Shown: positions 1 to 10,836 of the stretch, piece after piece | Position numbering within the stretch: the first letter of the stretch is position 1 | Layout of the letters: every line of letters begins with the position of its first letter | DNA from: Dermacentor variabilis | Taxonomy: Eukaryota > Arthropoda > Arachnida > Ixodida > Ixodidae | NCBI RefSeq assembly: GCF_050947875.1 | Contig: NC_134569.1 | Location: 39,735,777-39,799,776, forward strand | Reading direction: 5' to 3' | DNA length: 64,000 bases | Notes under the pieces: generated by a model | What the model was told of the DNA's origin: nothing | The model's input: the letters and a program-made list of their open reading frames with translations, nothing else | Databases searched by the model: none | Translations under genes and position numbers: made by a program

Positions 1-298
1 GTTATAAGCAAGTTGCTGTTTCTTGGAATGCCTATAAAATTGTGCATTTTCTGTTTATAGGTCCTTGAACATAGTAGCACTGGGTGTGCCTCTAAACACT
101 GAATTTGCTAGTCTGAATGGAACTCCAGCCAGCACCTTCGTGTTTGCACCTTCAACTTTATGATCATAGTGCTCACATCAGCACATTTATCTCCATTCTT
201 GCAATATTGTACCTAATTGATCCTCATTCTGCAAATGCTAATGTCCTTTTTCTTTTTTAAAATGTTTTGTTGCATGTTTCATTTACAGTGTATGTCCT

Positions 299-968
299 AC
301 TTCAACGTGTTTTCACTGGCTTTACTCAACAATAAAATAACAAAAACATAGACATTTCGCCACCAATGCGGGTAGCATCATCAGTACACAAATGGCAACA
401 AATGAGAAATACATCCTATTTATCCCTGTCCTATTCTATCATCCTATCCTATCCTCCTATCCTTACTTTGTTCATCTACACACCTCCGGACAAGCAAAGT
501 AGTGTCGTCTACAAGGTCGACTGCTCGGACTTTGGTGCCAGCTACATTGGCGAGACGGGGCGACGATGTCGCACTCGACTCAAGGAACACTTAAGGGATG
601 CTACGAAATCCACCCATGCCACACGTGCCAAGACGGAATTGGTGCATCATTATTTAACAAAGGGACACATGTCCGATTTTGATAATGTTAGCACGGGAAC
701 ACCGATGGGGCCCAAGAAAATTTGTGGAATCTTGGTTCATCCGTCGCAATCAATCTTCATGTAATTCTAACCGTGGCCCCCTGCCAGATGTTTACGGCAG
801 TATCATACATAAATAGGATGTATTTCTCATTTGTTGCCATTTGTGTACTGACGATATCACCCGCATAGGCGGCAAAACGTCTATGTTTTTGTTATTTTAT
901 TGTTGAGTAAAGCCAGTGAAAACACGCTGAAGTATGAGTTCCCCTGGCTTTTAGAAAATTTTTTTCAA
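299..968 (+). mobile_element. Penelope-like element, truncated, with inverted arms and 10-bp TSD
   Basis: An identical 10-bp direct repeat, tgtatgtcct, lies at 289-298 and 969-978 and marks the target duplication. Inside it, a left arm (about 299-422) and a right arm (about 809-934) are inverted copies of each other, followed by a 34-bp tail (935-968). Between the arms is a piece of coding sequence with a GIY-YIG endonuclease signature. Inverted terminal repeats plus GIY-YIG are the known hallmarks of Penelope-like elements. The reverse transcriptase part is missing, so this is a truncated copy. Confidence 0.8.
366..764 (+). pseudogene. GIY-YIG endonuclease fragment of a Penelope-like element
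   Basis: The open frame contains VYKVDCSDFGASYIGETGRR followed by RLKEHLRD, i.e. the core of a GIY-YIG nuclease (VY then YIG, then the conserved Arg), with the downstream H/K-rich stretch typical of Penelope endonucleases. The first ~40 codons come from the inverted arm and the tail runs into non-coding sequence, so the real protein boundaries are not those of the open frame. The RT domain that should precede it is absent. It is a relic and not a host gene. Confidence 0.75.
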
Positions 969-980
969 TGTATGTCCTTT

Positions 981-996
981 CCCCCCCCCCCCCCCC
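981..996. repeat. Poly-C tract
   Basis: Sixteen consecutive C residues lie 39 bases upstream of the first visible INTS3 exon, within the region that would serve as its polypyrimidine tract. Confidence 0.95.
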
Positions 997-1035
997 ACTC
1001 CCTTCTTACTTCACCAATTTTTTCTTTCTTTGCAG

Positions 1036-1102
1036 GCGGCGACGTAACGCCGAAAAACATATGGCTTGCAGAAGCCATGCTCGACATCTTCATCGAAAAC
1101 AG
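1036..1102 (+). CDS. INTS3: INTS3 exon a (first in window)
   Basis: Acceptor ctttgcag precedes 1036 and donor gtgagg follows 1102. The exon starts with the last two bases of a codon and ends with two bases (ag) of the next. It reads GGDVTPKNIWLAEAMLDIF then IEN, which is the VTPKNIWLAE block of INTS3 with conservative changes. Everything upstream in the window (1-1035) is intron, so the N-terminus is encoded outside. Confidence 0.92.
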
Positions 1103-1404
1103 GTGAGGCCACCTGACGCTCATTTGTTGCCCGTCAATGCTAAGGTCACTGCACTCTGAGCACACTATTTAGTAAAATTTTTGATCATGATGTTTCTCTG
1201 TAAGAAACAGTCATTTGCTACGTTTATATATATATATATTGTGGGAATTTATAAGCTATTTTTTGTCATCTGTACATGATCATCATCATGTGGGGTTCAT
1301 ATGGGGTTCTTCATCATCGCTTGTGGGGCTGGCTCTCGAGTGTGATCCGTGCTGTGGGCGTGGTCGGTTCGCCCAGTCTTTGACGCGGAATAAACGTCGT
1401 GATA

Positions 1405-2545
1405 CAGTGGAACCTCGTTAAACCGTAGTTCGCGTTCGCCGGAGCTCCGGAAATGTGCCTACTAAACTGCCGTACTGTTTAAACGAATTAGCATGGGATC
1501 GCCCACTTACCTGTCAGAAACGGAACTCGGAGAGAGTGAGATAAGAGGGGAAAAAAGCATGCAGTATTTATTCACTTTGCGCGAGAAAACTGTTATTTTC
1601 GTTTGATGCCGCGGCGGCCTAGCACCCCCAACGACAGCAACCTCAAACTTACTGAAGCTGCGTGCCAGCTTTTGAGCTAGTCCCCTCTTCTTGGCAAGCA
1701 CTGGCATGGCAGATTCCTCGTTGGCATTTCGTATTCTCCGTGCACGCGCGCAGTAGTGCTGCAGAAGTCCCGGGGCGCCTTTTTCATTGCCAGGTGCTGT
1801 TCTTGTCGCCACGATTGCATTCATGAGGCTGACGTAACACGCAGCTTCTGCCACTGTCGGGCCTAAATCGCCCGTGCTGTCGCTTTCTGTGCCGTCCTCA
1901 TCACTGTTGCTAGTCGACACTGTGGCAACAAGAGGCAACGAAGGCGAAAAGTCGAACCTCGCAGCCGACATCTCTTCGCAGTTGCAGCAGCGCTGCCGAG
2001 CAACTTCTTCGCATTCCAAATGCCACACACCGTAGTCAACAGCAGATCCCTGTCGCGTGCCAGCGCTTCTTCTCCGTGACACGTTTGATAGCACAGACAA
2101 TGTCTAATTTTTCTTCTATGCTGAGCACTCAGTGCTTTTCTTTTATCCGAGCGTCGGCATGACGCGAGTCCTCGCTTGCACGACCCTACAACACCATAGA
2201 ATAAAGAACCAACAACACTCTCTGGCATCTCTCTGGCACGGCGCCGAAATAATGTTGATGTTGATGTGGCTTCACGTGCTAACGCACAGGGCGCTTGGAG
2301 GCTGTTGTTCCGATCTCTGAGGCTTGTTGTTCTGCCGGGCTGCTCAATGGAAACGATGTACCGCCGTGTTTTTGCGACAAAAAGTCGAAACCCTACGTTT
2401 TAACCGATGCGTACGCAATAAGCTGGTACGGTTGATGCGGATACAAAACACATTATGTTCAATGGCCGCTGAGTCGGGGATTTGACTTTACTACTTTTAA
2501 AACGAAACTACTGTTTAAGCGGGTACGGTTTAACGAGGTTTTGCT
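1405..2545 (-). mobile_element. Internally deleted Tigger-like element, copy 1
   Basis: The left end cagtggaacctcgttaaacc starts after TA at 1403-1404. The right end carries the inverted counterpart (ggtttaacgaggtt) and stops by about 2545 before TA. On the minus strand it keeps a degraded CENP-B-type N-terminus (around 2040-2200, ALARDRDLLLTTVCGIW) and a C-terminal tail (1510-2000, with STGDLGPTVAEAACYVSLMN). The DDE catalytic middle of a pogo/Tigger transposase is missing. It shares this structure with the copy at 3053, so the deleted form itself appears to have been mobilised. Confidence 0.78.
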
Positions 2546-2716
2546 TTATATATATATACACACACACAGCCTTTCTTTTACTGTCTTGCTTAACGAGCCC
2601 CCCATTTTACCAAGGCCTCGCAAATGTGCCTCTGTGGTTGTACAGGCAGTAAGTGGTCGATGTCATTGCTCTCGGTCATGCGTGAACATGTGTTGCGCTT
2701 GCTTCTTGTGTTACAG

Positions 2717-2858
2717 TGCATGGTTAGCCTCCTTGCCCGTGCTGATCGCAACGGCTGTATACACATACTTGCGGCTCATCGTGGACCATGGAAACTTACC
2801 ATTTCTCACACTGCGGCAACGAGAAGTGGATTTTTGCATTTCCATGCTGCGAGAAAAG
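2717..2858 (+). CDS. INTS3: INTS3 exon b
   Basis: Acceptor gtgttacag before 2717, donor gtgagc after 2858. The first base completes the Ser codon begun in the previous exon. The exon then reads AWLASLPVLIATAVYTYLRL and LRQREVDFCISMLREK, matching the TYLRLIVDH and RQKEVDFCISLLRE blocks of INTS3. It ends in phase 0. Confidence 0.95.
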
Positions 2859-3052
2859 GTGAGCTCACTTTGGGTCTGCTATGCTGCACGCGAAACCTAC
2901 TTTGTTCGTTTAATCATTCTCATGCACTTGCTTTGTGGTTTTCACTCTTTGGGGCCACAAGCATTTATCCACTTCACAGCTGTTCCAGTGAAGAGCTTTT
3001 TTGTACACTTTGGACACCACGCAAACAGAGCGCATGTGTAAACAAAAGTGTA

Positions 3053-4212
3053 CAGTGATACCTCGTTAAACCGCAGTTGGCTGGAGCTCGGAAAAAGCAT
3101 GTACTAAATGGTAGTACTGCTTAACCGAAGTAGCATGAGATGGCCTCTTGCCTGTCAAAACCTCAACTCAGAGAGAGTGCGACGAAAGGGGAAAAACATG
3201 CAGTATTCATTCACTTCGTGCGACAAGTGTTATTTCGCGCTTCGCACGACAAGTGATGCCGCAGCGGCCTCAAACTTACTGAAGCTGCGAGCCAACTTTT
3301 CAGCCAGCCCCTCTTCTCGGCAAACACACACATGGCTTATTCCTCGTTGGCGTGGCATATTCTCCGTGCACGGGTGCGGTAGCACTGCAGATGTTGTGGG
3401 GTGCCTTTTTCATTGGGGGGTGCTGTTCTTGTCGCGATGATTGCATTCATGAGGCAGACGTAAAGTGCAGCTTCTGCCACTGTCAGGCCTGAATCGCCCG
3501 TGCTGTTGCTTTCCATGTCGTCCTCATCACTGTCGCTAGGCGACACTTCGGCAACAGAGGCAACGATGCCAAAAAGTCGAACCTCGTAGCTGACATCTCT
3601 TCGCCGTGGCAGCAGCACCGTCAAGCAACTTCACATCCCAAATGTCACACACTGTAGTCAACAGTAGATCCCTGTCGCGTGCCAGCGCCGACTTCTTCGC
3701 GTCACGTTCGACAGCATGAATGATGTCTAATTTTTCTTCTATGCTGAGCACCCGGCATGTTTTTTTATCCAAGCACCCGGCGTGTTTTTTTGTGCGAGCT
3801 TTGGCATGACGCGAGTCCTTGTTTGCAAGAGGCCACAACGCCATCATAGAATAAAACCAACTTTATTATAGAATAAAGACAGCACTCTCTGGCACGGCGC
3901 CGAAATGATGTTGATGTTGATGTAGCTTCATGCGCAAACGCACCGGGCGCTTGGAGGCCATTGTTCCGATAGATGGTTCCGATCTCTGAGGCTTGTTCTA
4001 CCGGGCAACCCGGTGGAGACGATGTACCACCGTGTTTGCGCGACAGCAAGTAAAAACACTACGTTTTAACCGATACGTACACAATAAGCTGGTACGGTTT
4101 ATGCGGACACAAAACACATTATGTTGAATGGCTGTTCAGTCGGGGATTTGACTTTACTACTTTTAAAACGAAACTACTGTTTAAGTGGGTACAGTTTAAC
4201 AATGTTTTAGTG
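3053..4212 (-). mobile_element. Internally deleted Tigger-like element, copy 2
   Basis: It has TA at 3051-3052, left end cagtgatacctcgttaaacc, and a right end with the inverted counterpart ending at about 4212 before TA. Minus-strand coding relics are a CENP-B-type helix-turn-helix start at 3650-3790 (LSIEEKLDIIHAVERDAKKS) and a tail at 3340-3560 (STGDSGLTVAEAALYVCLMN). It is the same deleted derivative as copy 1 but keeps a clearer DNA-binding region. No catalytic domain remains. Confidence 0.8.
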
Positions 4213-4300
4213 TATTAAGTGATTTATCTCAGAAAATATTGTTTGTTTCTTAGGCTCTCGTACAGTCTGCCATCTCCAACCAGTATCACATTGTAAGCAA

Positions 4301-4630
4301 TCACCGCAGAAATAATTGCATCCTCATCATCGCCTTCTTCTTCAGTGCTCTCATCTGAAGGTGGAACATACTTCTCCTCTGCACAAAACGTATCTTCGGA
4401 TTCAATAAACTAACGCGAGTTCTTTCCACGAAGCACAATACTGAAAATGCGTTCTTTTGCCGAGAAGTTGCTCGGTGCTTCACGCCATGAAAAGCACGTA
4501 AGAATTCATCCAAGTGTTCCGCTAAAGAAAGTACTGCCCTCACATGCAGACACTGCAAAGCGCAATTATCTGTAGTTAAATTATCGCAAAGGGTTAATGA
4601 CTTCTGGTGTAAACAATGCGGTAAACACAT
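4301..4630 (-). pseudogene. Unassigned coding-like relic, minus strand
   Basis: An open frame of 109 codons contains a stretch reading LHVRAVLSLAEHLDEFLRAF. A second minus-strand frame over 4301-4400 reads VPPSDESTEEEGDDEDA, an acidic stretch of the kind seen next to nuclear transposase or regulator domains. I recognise no family. The two frames suggest an old frameshifted relic of a mobile element, but it could be chance. It lies inside an INTS3 intron. Confidence 0.25.
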
Positions 4631-4874
4631 TAGACATTTCTTAAAGAAGCCGCAGTAGAAGTATGCTAGGTTTCACTGTCCTTTTTCTAAAATGTTCTGT
4701 TTTGTTAATCTTGGAAGGCTCTTGTGTGGCAGAAACATCGCACACTGAAATACATTATACTCTTGTCTATGTAGCAGTTTTCTTAACCTCGCCATAGCTT
4801 TCAAGTTGTTTTAACTCTCGATCCCCAAGCTGACATTTTGAGTGATGAGCTGTTGTCCGCATCATTCGGTGCAG

Positions 4875-5004
4875 TTTACAGAGTGCGGCATGATCGGGCG
4901 GGACCTGATCCGGCTACTCCAGAATGTGGCTCGGATACCTGAATTTGAGAAGTTGTGGCGGGACCTGCTTTTCAACCCAGCTTCACTTTCACCAACGTTA
5001 ACAG
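4875..5004 (+). CDS. INTS3: INTS3 exon c
   Basis: Acceptor tcggtgcag before 4875 and donor gtgcct after 5004. It reads [20 protein letters not shown] then [20 protein letters not shown], matching the [19 protein letters not shown] block of INTS3. It starts in phase 0 and ends with one base of a Gly codon. Confidence 0.95.
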
Positions 5005-5470
5005 GTGCCTGATCTTTTTCATGTTTTGTGTGCAAAATGCAGTATGCTGCTTTATATGGCAGCATACTGTGTTTCAAAGAGCAGAATTAAAGTTTCAATT
5101 GAAGTCAGCAGTAGAACCTAAGATGTGTTGTCACAACATTCAAAATCACCTCCGTTCCATTCATGTCAAGCTGTTGTTTTGGAAATTGGGCTCTGCAGTG
5201 CTGAAGCACTAGGGTTTCTTGGCACTCTTAACGTGCTGCCTGCTTCTGTATCGGTGATAGGTAACCTGAGTCTAACTCGGTTCATTGAAAGAAACACTTC
5301 AACTTCCATGTCAGAAGCTCCCTCATTTTTAAGAAGCTCAAGCACACATTAGTTATTGTACTTGGGCACTGGAAAAGTAAGCATAGGCAGCACCGCTAGA
5401 GGTATGTACCAGCAACAGTGCACATGTATGAATCAGTGCACCTGAGCTGGCTGCTGCCCTTTGATTGCAG

Positions 5471-5616
5471 GAGTTCAGCAGCTGCTCACACAGAGGACAT
5501 CGCGGAGGTTTCTTCAGTGCCGGTTAACACCAGATATGGAACGCAAGATTACGTTTCTTACATCACAGGTCAAGTTTGGGAACCAAAAGCGTTACCAGGA
5601 ATGGTTTCAGAAGCAG
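5471..5616 (+). CDS. INTS3: INTS3 exon d
   Basis: Acceptor ttgattgcag, donor gtgagc. After completing Gly it reads [20 protein letters not shown], then [20 protein letters not shown] and YQEWFQKQ. This is the [16 protein letters not shown]...RFGQQKRYQDWFQRQ region of INTS3, nearly collinear. It ends in phase 0. Confidence 0.96.
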
Positions 5617-5975
5617 GTGAGCACAAGACACTGTCGGGCTTTGTGGCTTTCGAAAGGACACCAGTGACTGTGAACGAGCATTTGTGGCAGCCTGTTCCAT
5701 CACGTTGGCTGCTACTAGTACCAACAATCTTATCCTTTTTATCCAGGAGTTATTGGGAAAATGCAACAAATAACGAAAAAAGGAGTTGATATGTGCACTG
5801 TAATGACGTACAAAAAACAGCAATATGGATCAGAGGGCAAATGAAGGTTTATGATCTGGGCAATAATGATATTTATAATAGTAATGATAGTAGCCTTTTT
5901 TTATTTGTGTCTTCCTATAATATGTAATATAATACATAATACATACTATAATACGTATAGACGACGCAACGAGCT

Positions 5976-6302
5976 ATGGAAAGAAAAATGATGGGTGTAA
6001 CATTAACGGATAAGAAAAGAGCAGATTGGGTGAGGGAACAAACGCGAGTTAATGGCATCTTAGTTGGAATCAAGAAAAAGAAATGGGCATAGGCAGGACA
6101 TGTAATGAGGAGGCAAGATAAACGATGGTCATTAAGGGTTACGGACTGGATTCCAGGGGAAGGGAAGCGTAGCAGGGGGCGGCAGAAAGTTAGGTGGGCG
6201 GATGACATTAAGAAGTTTGCAGGGACAACATGGCCACAATTAGTACATGACCTGGGTAGTTGGAGAAGTATGAGAAAGGCCTTTGCCCTTCAGTGGGCGT
6301 AA
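5976..6302 (+). pseudogene. RTE-type LINE 3' end (C-terminal polymerase tail)
   Basis: One frame runs from ERKMMGVTLTDKKRADWVRE through a single TAG stop at 6090-6092 to AGHVMRRQDKRWS and then KRSRGRQKVRWADDIKKFAG, ending LQWA. The pattern (R/K)W.AGH..RR.D.RW ... RGRQ..RW.DDI is the familiar C-terminus of RTE-clade LINE polyproteins in arthropods. It is a short dead 3' fragment. The 3' flank carries a short GATGAT repeat, as RTE ends often do. Confidence 0.7.
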
Positions 6303-7200
6303 CCAGGCTGCTGCTGCTAAGGATGATGATGATGGTATGTAATGACACCGGGGGCAAGCAATAAAAGCTGTCATTATCAACAGCTCGTTTAGAGCCGCAA
6401 GCCACAATATGTTGGAAACATCATAGCACCAATTGGCTGCATGTCCTCCTGCAAAAATTACATTACACTATAATAAACACTGCTAACCTGCGAGTATCCT
6501 TGTCCCTGACGCATACTCAAGAAGCATGCGTACTGTAAGTTGGCACGATAAGGCTGGCACATATATATATACAGGGTGTTCCAGCTAACTTGGACCAAGA
6601 TTTTGAAGAAACCTATGCGTTCTTCAGATCAGAAATTGCGTGGATGTTGTTAGCGTTTATCTTAACTTACGGTACCATTTTTTTGCTCGTCTTTGAGTAA
6701 TTAGCCGAGATAAATTAACTTTTTAAATATAGCTTGAAACGTTCAGGCATCAATAGAAAAGTTGTGGAGCTCCACAAATATTGCCCAACCCAGGCACATC
6801 CAATGAGGTTGACTTAGCATGGCCGTTTTTATTCGGGAAAAACAAAAGCTCGCGAAGTTTAAAAAATACCACATGACAGTGCGCTCTGAGCACCCAAATG
6901 TCCCACGATTACAGCGATCTCAACCGTGCTTTGTAAAAAACATCGCTCACTTCGCGTCTTTCGTGCTGCCTACGATAGAGCTTCGTGTTGTGTTTGGTCC
7001 CGAGATAAACGCCAGTGGGTTCTGGCAGCAGTTGAAATACAGTGCGGCTCTCATTTCTGCGGCGATAATTTCGCTGTCACACTAGCAGAATGCATGAGGA
7101 GGAAAAATGACAGGCTCATGAGTTCGAATTTGAGAGCAAGACCCCAACAAGCAAACACGCATTATAACAGCCTTGATAACATCGTGTGAATTACGCTGGT

Positions 7201-7201
7201 T

Positions 7202-7240
<39 letters not shown>

Positions 7241-7271
7241 CTTATTTATTTATTTATTTATTTATTTATTT
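7201..7271. repeat. (TTTA)n microsatellite
   Basis: About 17 tandem TTTA units with one TTAC variant. The long Tyr/Leu/Phe/Ile-rich open frames here are produced by this repeat and are not genes. Confidence 0.97.
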
Positions 7272-7569
7272 CACAACACCATTTGCTTCCATTTGGAAGC
7301 CCAGGAAGGAGTGGTGCAAACATCACATGATTTCACATTTTGTCACAAAAGGAAGAATTGTAAACTGACAGGGAAGGTTGCTCTTTAGCTTCCTGTCCAT
7401 TCCTTGTCAGCAGAGAATTTGCAATTTCATATTACTTACGTGCCTTTTCCACGTCGTACAAAAGTTTCACACAGATGGCTCTTTTCATGGATAACGGTTG
7501 TAGAGATTTATTCGCTGTGATGTCTGTCTAAAGAATGTGTTCAAACAAGTCGCCCTCTGCCATAATGCA

Positions 7570-8889
7570 TTATTGGCAACTTTTCATCACATCCGATGTA
7601 GCTTTTTTGATGACGCAAGATGGTATCTTGCTGCAGGCCTCAGCAATCTCTGCCTTTAGCGGTTCTGGTGTAGTTGTAGGTTTGCGGTACACGTGGTCTT
7701 TCACATGTCCCCACAAGAAGAAGTCAAGAGAGGTCAAGTCCGGTGACCTTGCATGCCATGCCACTGTTGCATGCCGCCCGACTCACTGGCATTTGAAGGC
7801 TTTGTCAAGCCAGGCCACGGAGCAAGAACATTTAGGAGTGGAAACTCCACTGTTTGCGGCGACCAGAAAAGGTCACAAGCCCGCGGAGCCGTTATTGTGC
7901 TGGCGGCCTGGAAAGAAATTATTGCCATTGAGAGCGCGCCGGAGCCGCCTGCCCGGGCGCTGCATCTTTTTTTTTCGCTGCGGCTTCTACGATGCGCCGC
8001 ACGGCGCCGCCACTGTATACGGCCCTGTCGGCGCATACAACAATTGTGACCTTATCTGGTCACCCGCGCTCGCTCGCGCTGAAGGAAGTTTCACCTCCTA
8101 AATGTCTTACTCCGTGAGCCAGGCTAAGGCAAGGCTGTTGCTGTGAGCTGGTGTACCGTCGAGCTGATACCAAGTTCGCTTTAAAAACGCAGGGGGAAGA
8201 TCACAGCGAAAATCTTCGACTGGGCCTTCCAAAATGTCATTCACGTAACGCTGAGCAGGGAGCATGTCAAAAAATATGGGGCCAATTATGCTGCCCTTAA
8301 ACATACCGCACCACACACCGAGTGACTATTGGTACTGGTGTCTGGTCTGCGCCACCCTATGTGGGTTCGTATTGCTCCAGTAATGTGCCTTATGGATGTT
8401 GACTTGAGAATTTCTGGAGAAGGTTCCATCATCTGTCCAGAGCACTTTGTCAACAAAATCCGGTATTCCGTCACTGTTCACAACGATCCAGTTTGAGAAA
8501 TCAAGCCGCCATTGAAAGTCTCTCTCTTGCAGCTTTTGATGCAGTTGGAGGTGATACGGATGCATTTCAGCCTTCCTAAGAACTCTTGACACTGAAGACG
8601 TTGAAATGCCGACCTCACCACTCACATCATGCACGCTGGAAGAAGCGTTTGCAGTCATGAAAGCCAAAATGCCTCCTTCAGCCTCTTCACTAATGGTCCC
8701 CTTTCTGTGCCATGTCTTCTTGAAGCTGCCTGTTTTTTTCAGCGTCAAGTAACTCCTTATAATTGTGTTCGCGCTAGGTCTTCCCCCACATTGCCAATTT
8801 CGGGATACCCTGGCAGCTTTCATCGTGTCGTCCCGTGCCGCTCCCAAGGCTAAGACCATGTTCGCCTTCTGCTCACTTGAGTACAGCAC
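7570..8889 (-). pseudogene. Mariner-superfamily transposase relic
   Basis: The minus-strand N-terminus (8889 to 8326) starts MLYSSEQKANMVLALGAARD, with an HTH region and a second HTH-like part around VGISTSSVSRVLRKAEMHPY. The catalytic landmarks are spread over shifted frames: LWTDDGTFSRN (first Asp, ~8435), YQLDGTPAHSN (second Asp, ~8150) and SPDLTSLDFFLWG (third Asp, ~7735). A ~300-bp insertion and at least two frameshifts break it. The family inference (mariner-type with a long N-terminal HTH region) is from motif order; I cannot assign the exact clade. Confidence 0.78.
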
Positions 8890-10103
8890 GCTTTAGGCAC
8901 TGCAAACAAATTCTTCAAATCGGTTGTGCGGCACGACAGTAATAGACAGTCGAGCTCACATGCATCTAGCTGTGGCACAGCTCGGAAGAAAAACGGTGTT
9001 GTAACAAATGATGCTCTCTCTTGCACAGGTTCCAGATGTATAATGCATGTTTTGTGTGTATTTTTTCTATTCCGCATCGACTTGTACGCTGGAAAAAAAA
9101 TTGCTCTTCTCGTCATATCAGAATAAACGGCTAATGACGGCTGATGACATTCTTCGGCGACAGGCGCGAGCGGCTGCTGACAAAGTGCGTTTTCGAAGCG
9201 CTGTCACCAGTCGCTGCCAGTAATATCAGAGCCAAGCAAAGGTTGAAGCCCTTTCTCGTAAGTGAAGGGAAGGCGCGGCGCTGGCGATCTTTTTACAAAT
9301 CACTGATGAGAGAGCTGTAATCGCGGCACATTCGAGCGCACAGAGCGCGCTGTCACGGGGTATTTTTTCAAACTCCGCGGTCTTTCGTTTTCCCCGAATA
9401 AAAGTACCTGGGTTGGGCAATATTTGTGAAGCTCCACAACTTTCCTATTGACGCCTGAACGTTTCAAGCTATATTTAAAAAGTTAATTTATCTCGGCTAA
9501 TTACTAAAAAAGAAGACAATTAAAAAATGGTACTGTAAGTTTAGATAAACGCTAACAACATCCACGTGCTTTCTGTTCTGAAGAACGCATAGGTTTTTTC
9601 AAAATCTTGGTCCAAGTTAGATGGGACACCCTGTATATGCATACACATATATTTTTTCTGGTATGTCTTCTTTTAAAAATGAGCATGCAAGAATTTGCAG
9701 TAAACTGGGAAGCATTTGTTTTAGCTTTAGTCAGTATCAGTTGTCACCACTGGCATGTAACTTAATGGCTGCAGCAGCTGGAGTCTGATTCATTGCACTG
9801 GTGCACTTGAAAGTTGAGTTGTTTACAAGCATGAATCCAGAATTTGTTGGCACTCCATGGTGACAGCGCAGTGTTCTCAGGTACTTAAGCAAAATAAATT
9901 TTGGTGTCATCTGAGCCTTTTGGGGAACAGCTGTTTACAACCTAAAACTACCAACAAAGCACAGAGGAAAGAAGGTAGATGACACCAGATGTAGGGGTTA
10001 TGACACGTGGCTGTCATTGCTTTCTCTGTGCTCTGTCGTTTGTCTTGCCTTTGGTTAGTGTTGGGACAGGTGTCCTCACAATTTCATGGTTTGTCACTCG
10101 CAG

Positions 10104-10335
10104 TACCTGAGTACACCTGAGAGCCAGTCCCTTCGCTGCGACCTCATTCGTTTCATCTGTGGCGTGATTCATCCATCAAACGAGCTCCTCTGCTCGGACA
10201 TCATCCCCCGGTGGGCCGTGATTGGCTGGCTGCTCACAACATGCACCTCCAACGTGGCTGCTTCCAATGCCAAGCTGGCTCTGTTCTATGACTGGCTCTT
10301 CTTTTCCCCTGACAGGGACAACATCATGAACATAG
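10104..10335 (+). CDS. INTS3: INTS3 exon e
   Basis: Acceptor tcactcgcag and donor gtgagg. It reads [40 protein letters not shown] and [20 protein letters not shown], then [17 protein letters not shown]. This is the most conserved INTS3 segment and is almost identical to the vertebrate sequence as remembered. It starts in phase 0 and ends with one base. It is the strongest single anchor for the gene call. Confidence 0.98.
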
Positions 10336-10632
10336 GTGAGGAAATGCTGGCTTGCATGAGTGCATGTTCTGTTGCAATCTCTGAGTCGCAGCAAGAGCGT
10401 CCTCTACGACAGGCCTATGGCAAACACATTGTGCATGTGGACAGAGTTGTATAGTTCCAAAGGTGCAGATCGCCATTGACTCTGCCTTTGATCGATTTCT
10501 TACTTCTTTGGACTCTGTGCAGTTGTCCAACAGGCTTAATGTAGCGTTTCAGCTGTTCACCTGAATGCATGCAAAATGGTTACGGCCCTCCATACGTGCA
10601 TCTTCTTGAAAAAACTCTTAGCTTAGTATTAA

Positions 10633-10836
10633 AGAGATCCTGAACTGCCCCTCGGGCTTGGTGAAAAGGTAGAGTAAATAAATACTGCATGTTCTTTCCC
10701 CTTTCATCGTACTCTCTCCGAGTTCCATTTTTGACAGCCAAGTGGGTGATCTCATGCTATTTCGGTTAAGCATTACTCCCATTTTGTACGTCTTTTTCTG
10801 AGCTCCGGCCAACCACGGTTTAACGAGGTTTCACTG
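10633..10836 (-). mobile_element. Composite of a TTAA-MITE end and a Tigger-like end
   Basis: The segment starts after TTAA (10629-10632) with agagatcctgaactgcccct, the end of the family seen complete at 30078-31287. At about 10670 it switches to the inner end of the Tigger-like family of 1405/3053, running out through the terminal ggtttaacgaggtttcactg before TA at 10837-10838. Only ends of both families are present, so this is a fusion of two broken elements. Confidence 0.65.

Larger units (their letters stand above)
6572..9633 (-). mobile_element. Mariner-type transposon with ~340-bp inverted ends
   Basis: It is bounded by TA on each side (6570-6571; 9634-9635). The left end cagggtgttccagctaactt and the right end aagttagatgggacaccctg are inverted copies, and the inverted homology continues inward for about 340 bp (6572 to ~6920 and ~9290 to 9633), with conserved blocks such as gcctgaacgtttcaagctat. 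A degraded transposase lies on the minus strand at 7570-8889. The left half also holds a (TTTA)n tract. A TA target plus a DD-type transposase place it in the IS630/Tc1/mariner superfamily. A foreign ~300-bp block (about 7795-8100) interrupts the transposase. Confidence 0.82.

Noticed and set aside
1..298. Possible upstream INTS3 exon after ctgtttatag near position 60
   Set aside because: The following sequence has no similarity to INTS3 N-terminal blocks and hits stops in phase-compatible frames.
2541..3041. 166-codon plus-strand frame as an independent gene
   Set aside because: Only its middle (2717-2858) is conserved, and that part is an INTS3 exon bounded by AG and GT. The rest is intron read-through.
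5915..6208. Minus-strand 97-codon frame opposite the LINE tail
   Set aside because: Shadow of the conserved plus-strand RTE-type frame at 5976-6302.
7173..7388. Long Leu/Tyr/Phe/Ile-rich frames resembling a membrane protein
   Set aside because: They are translations of the (TTTA)n microsatellite; no start context or conserved flanks.
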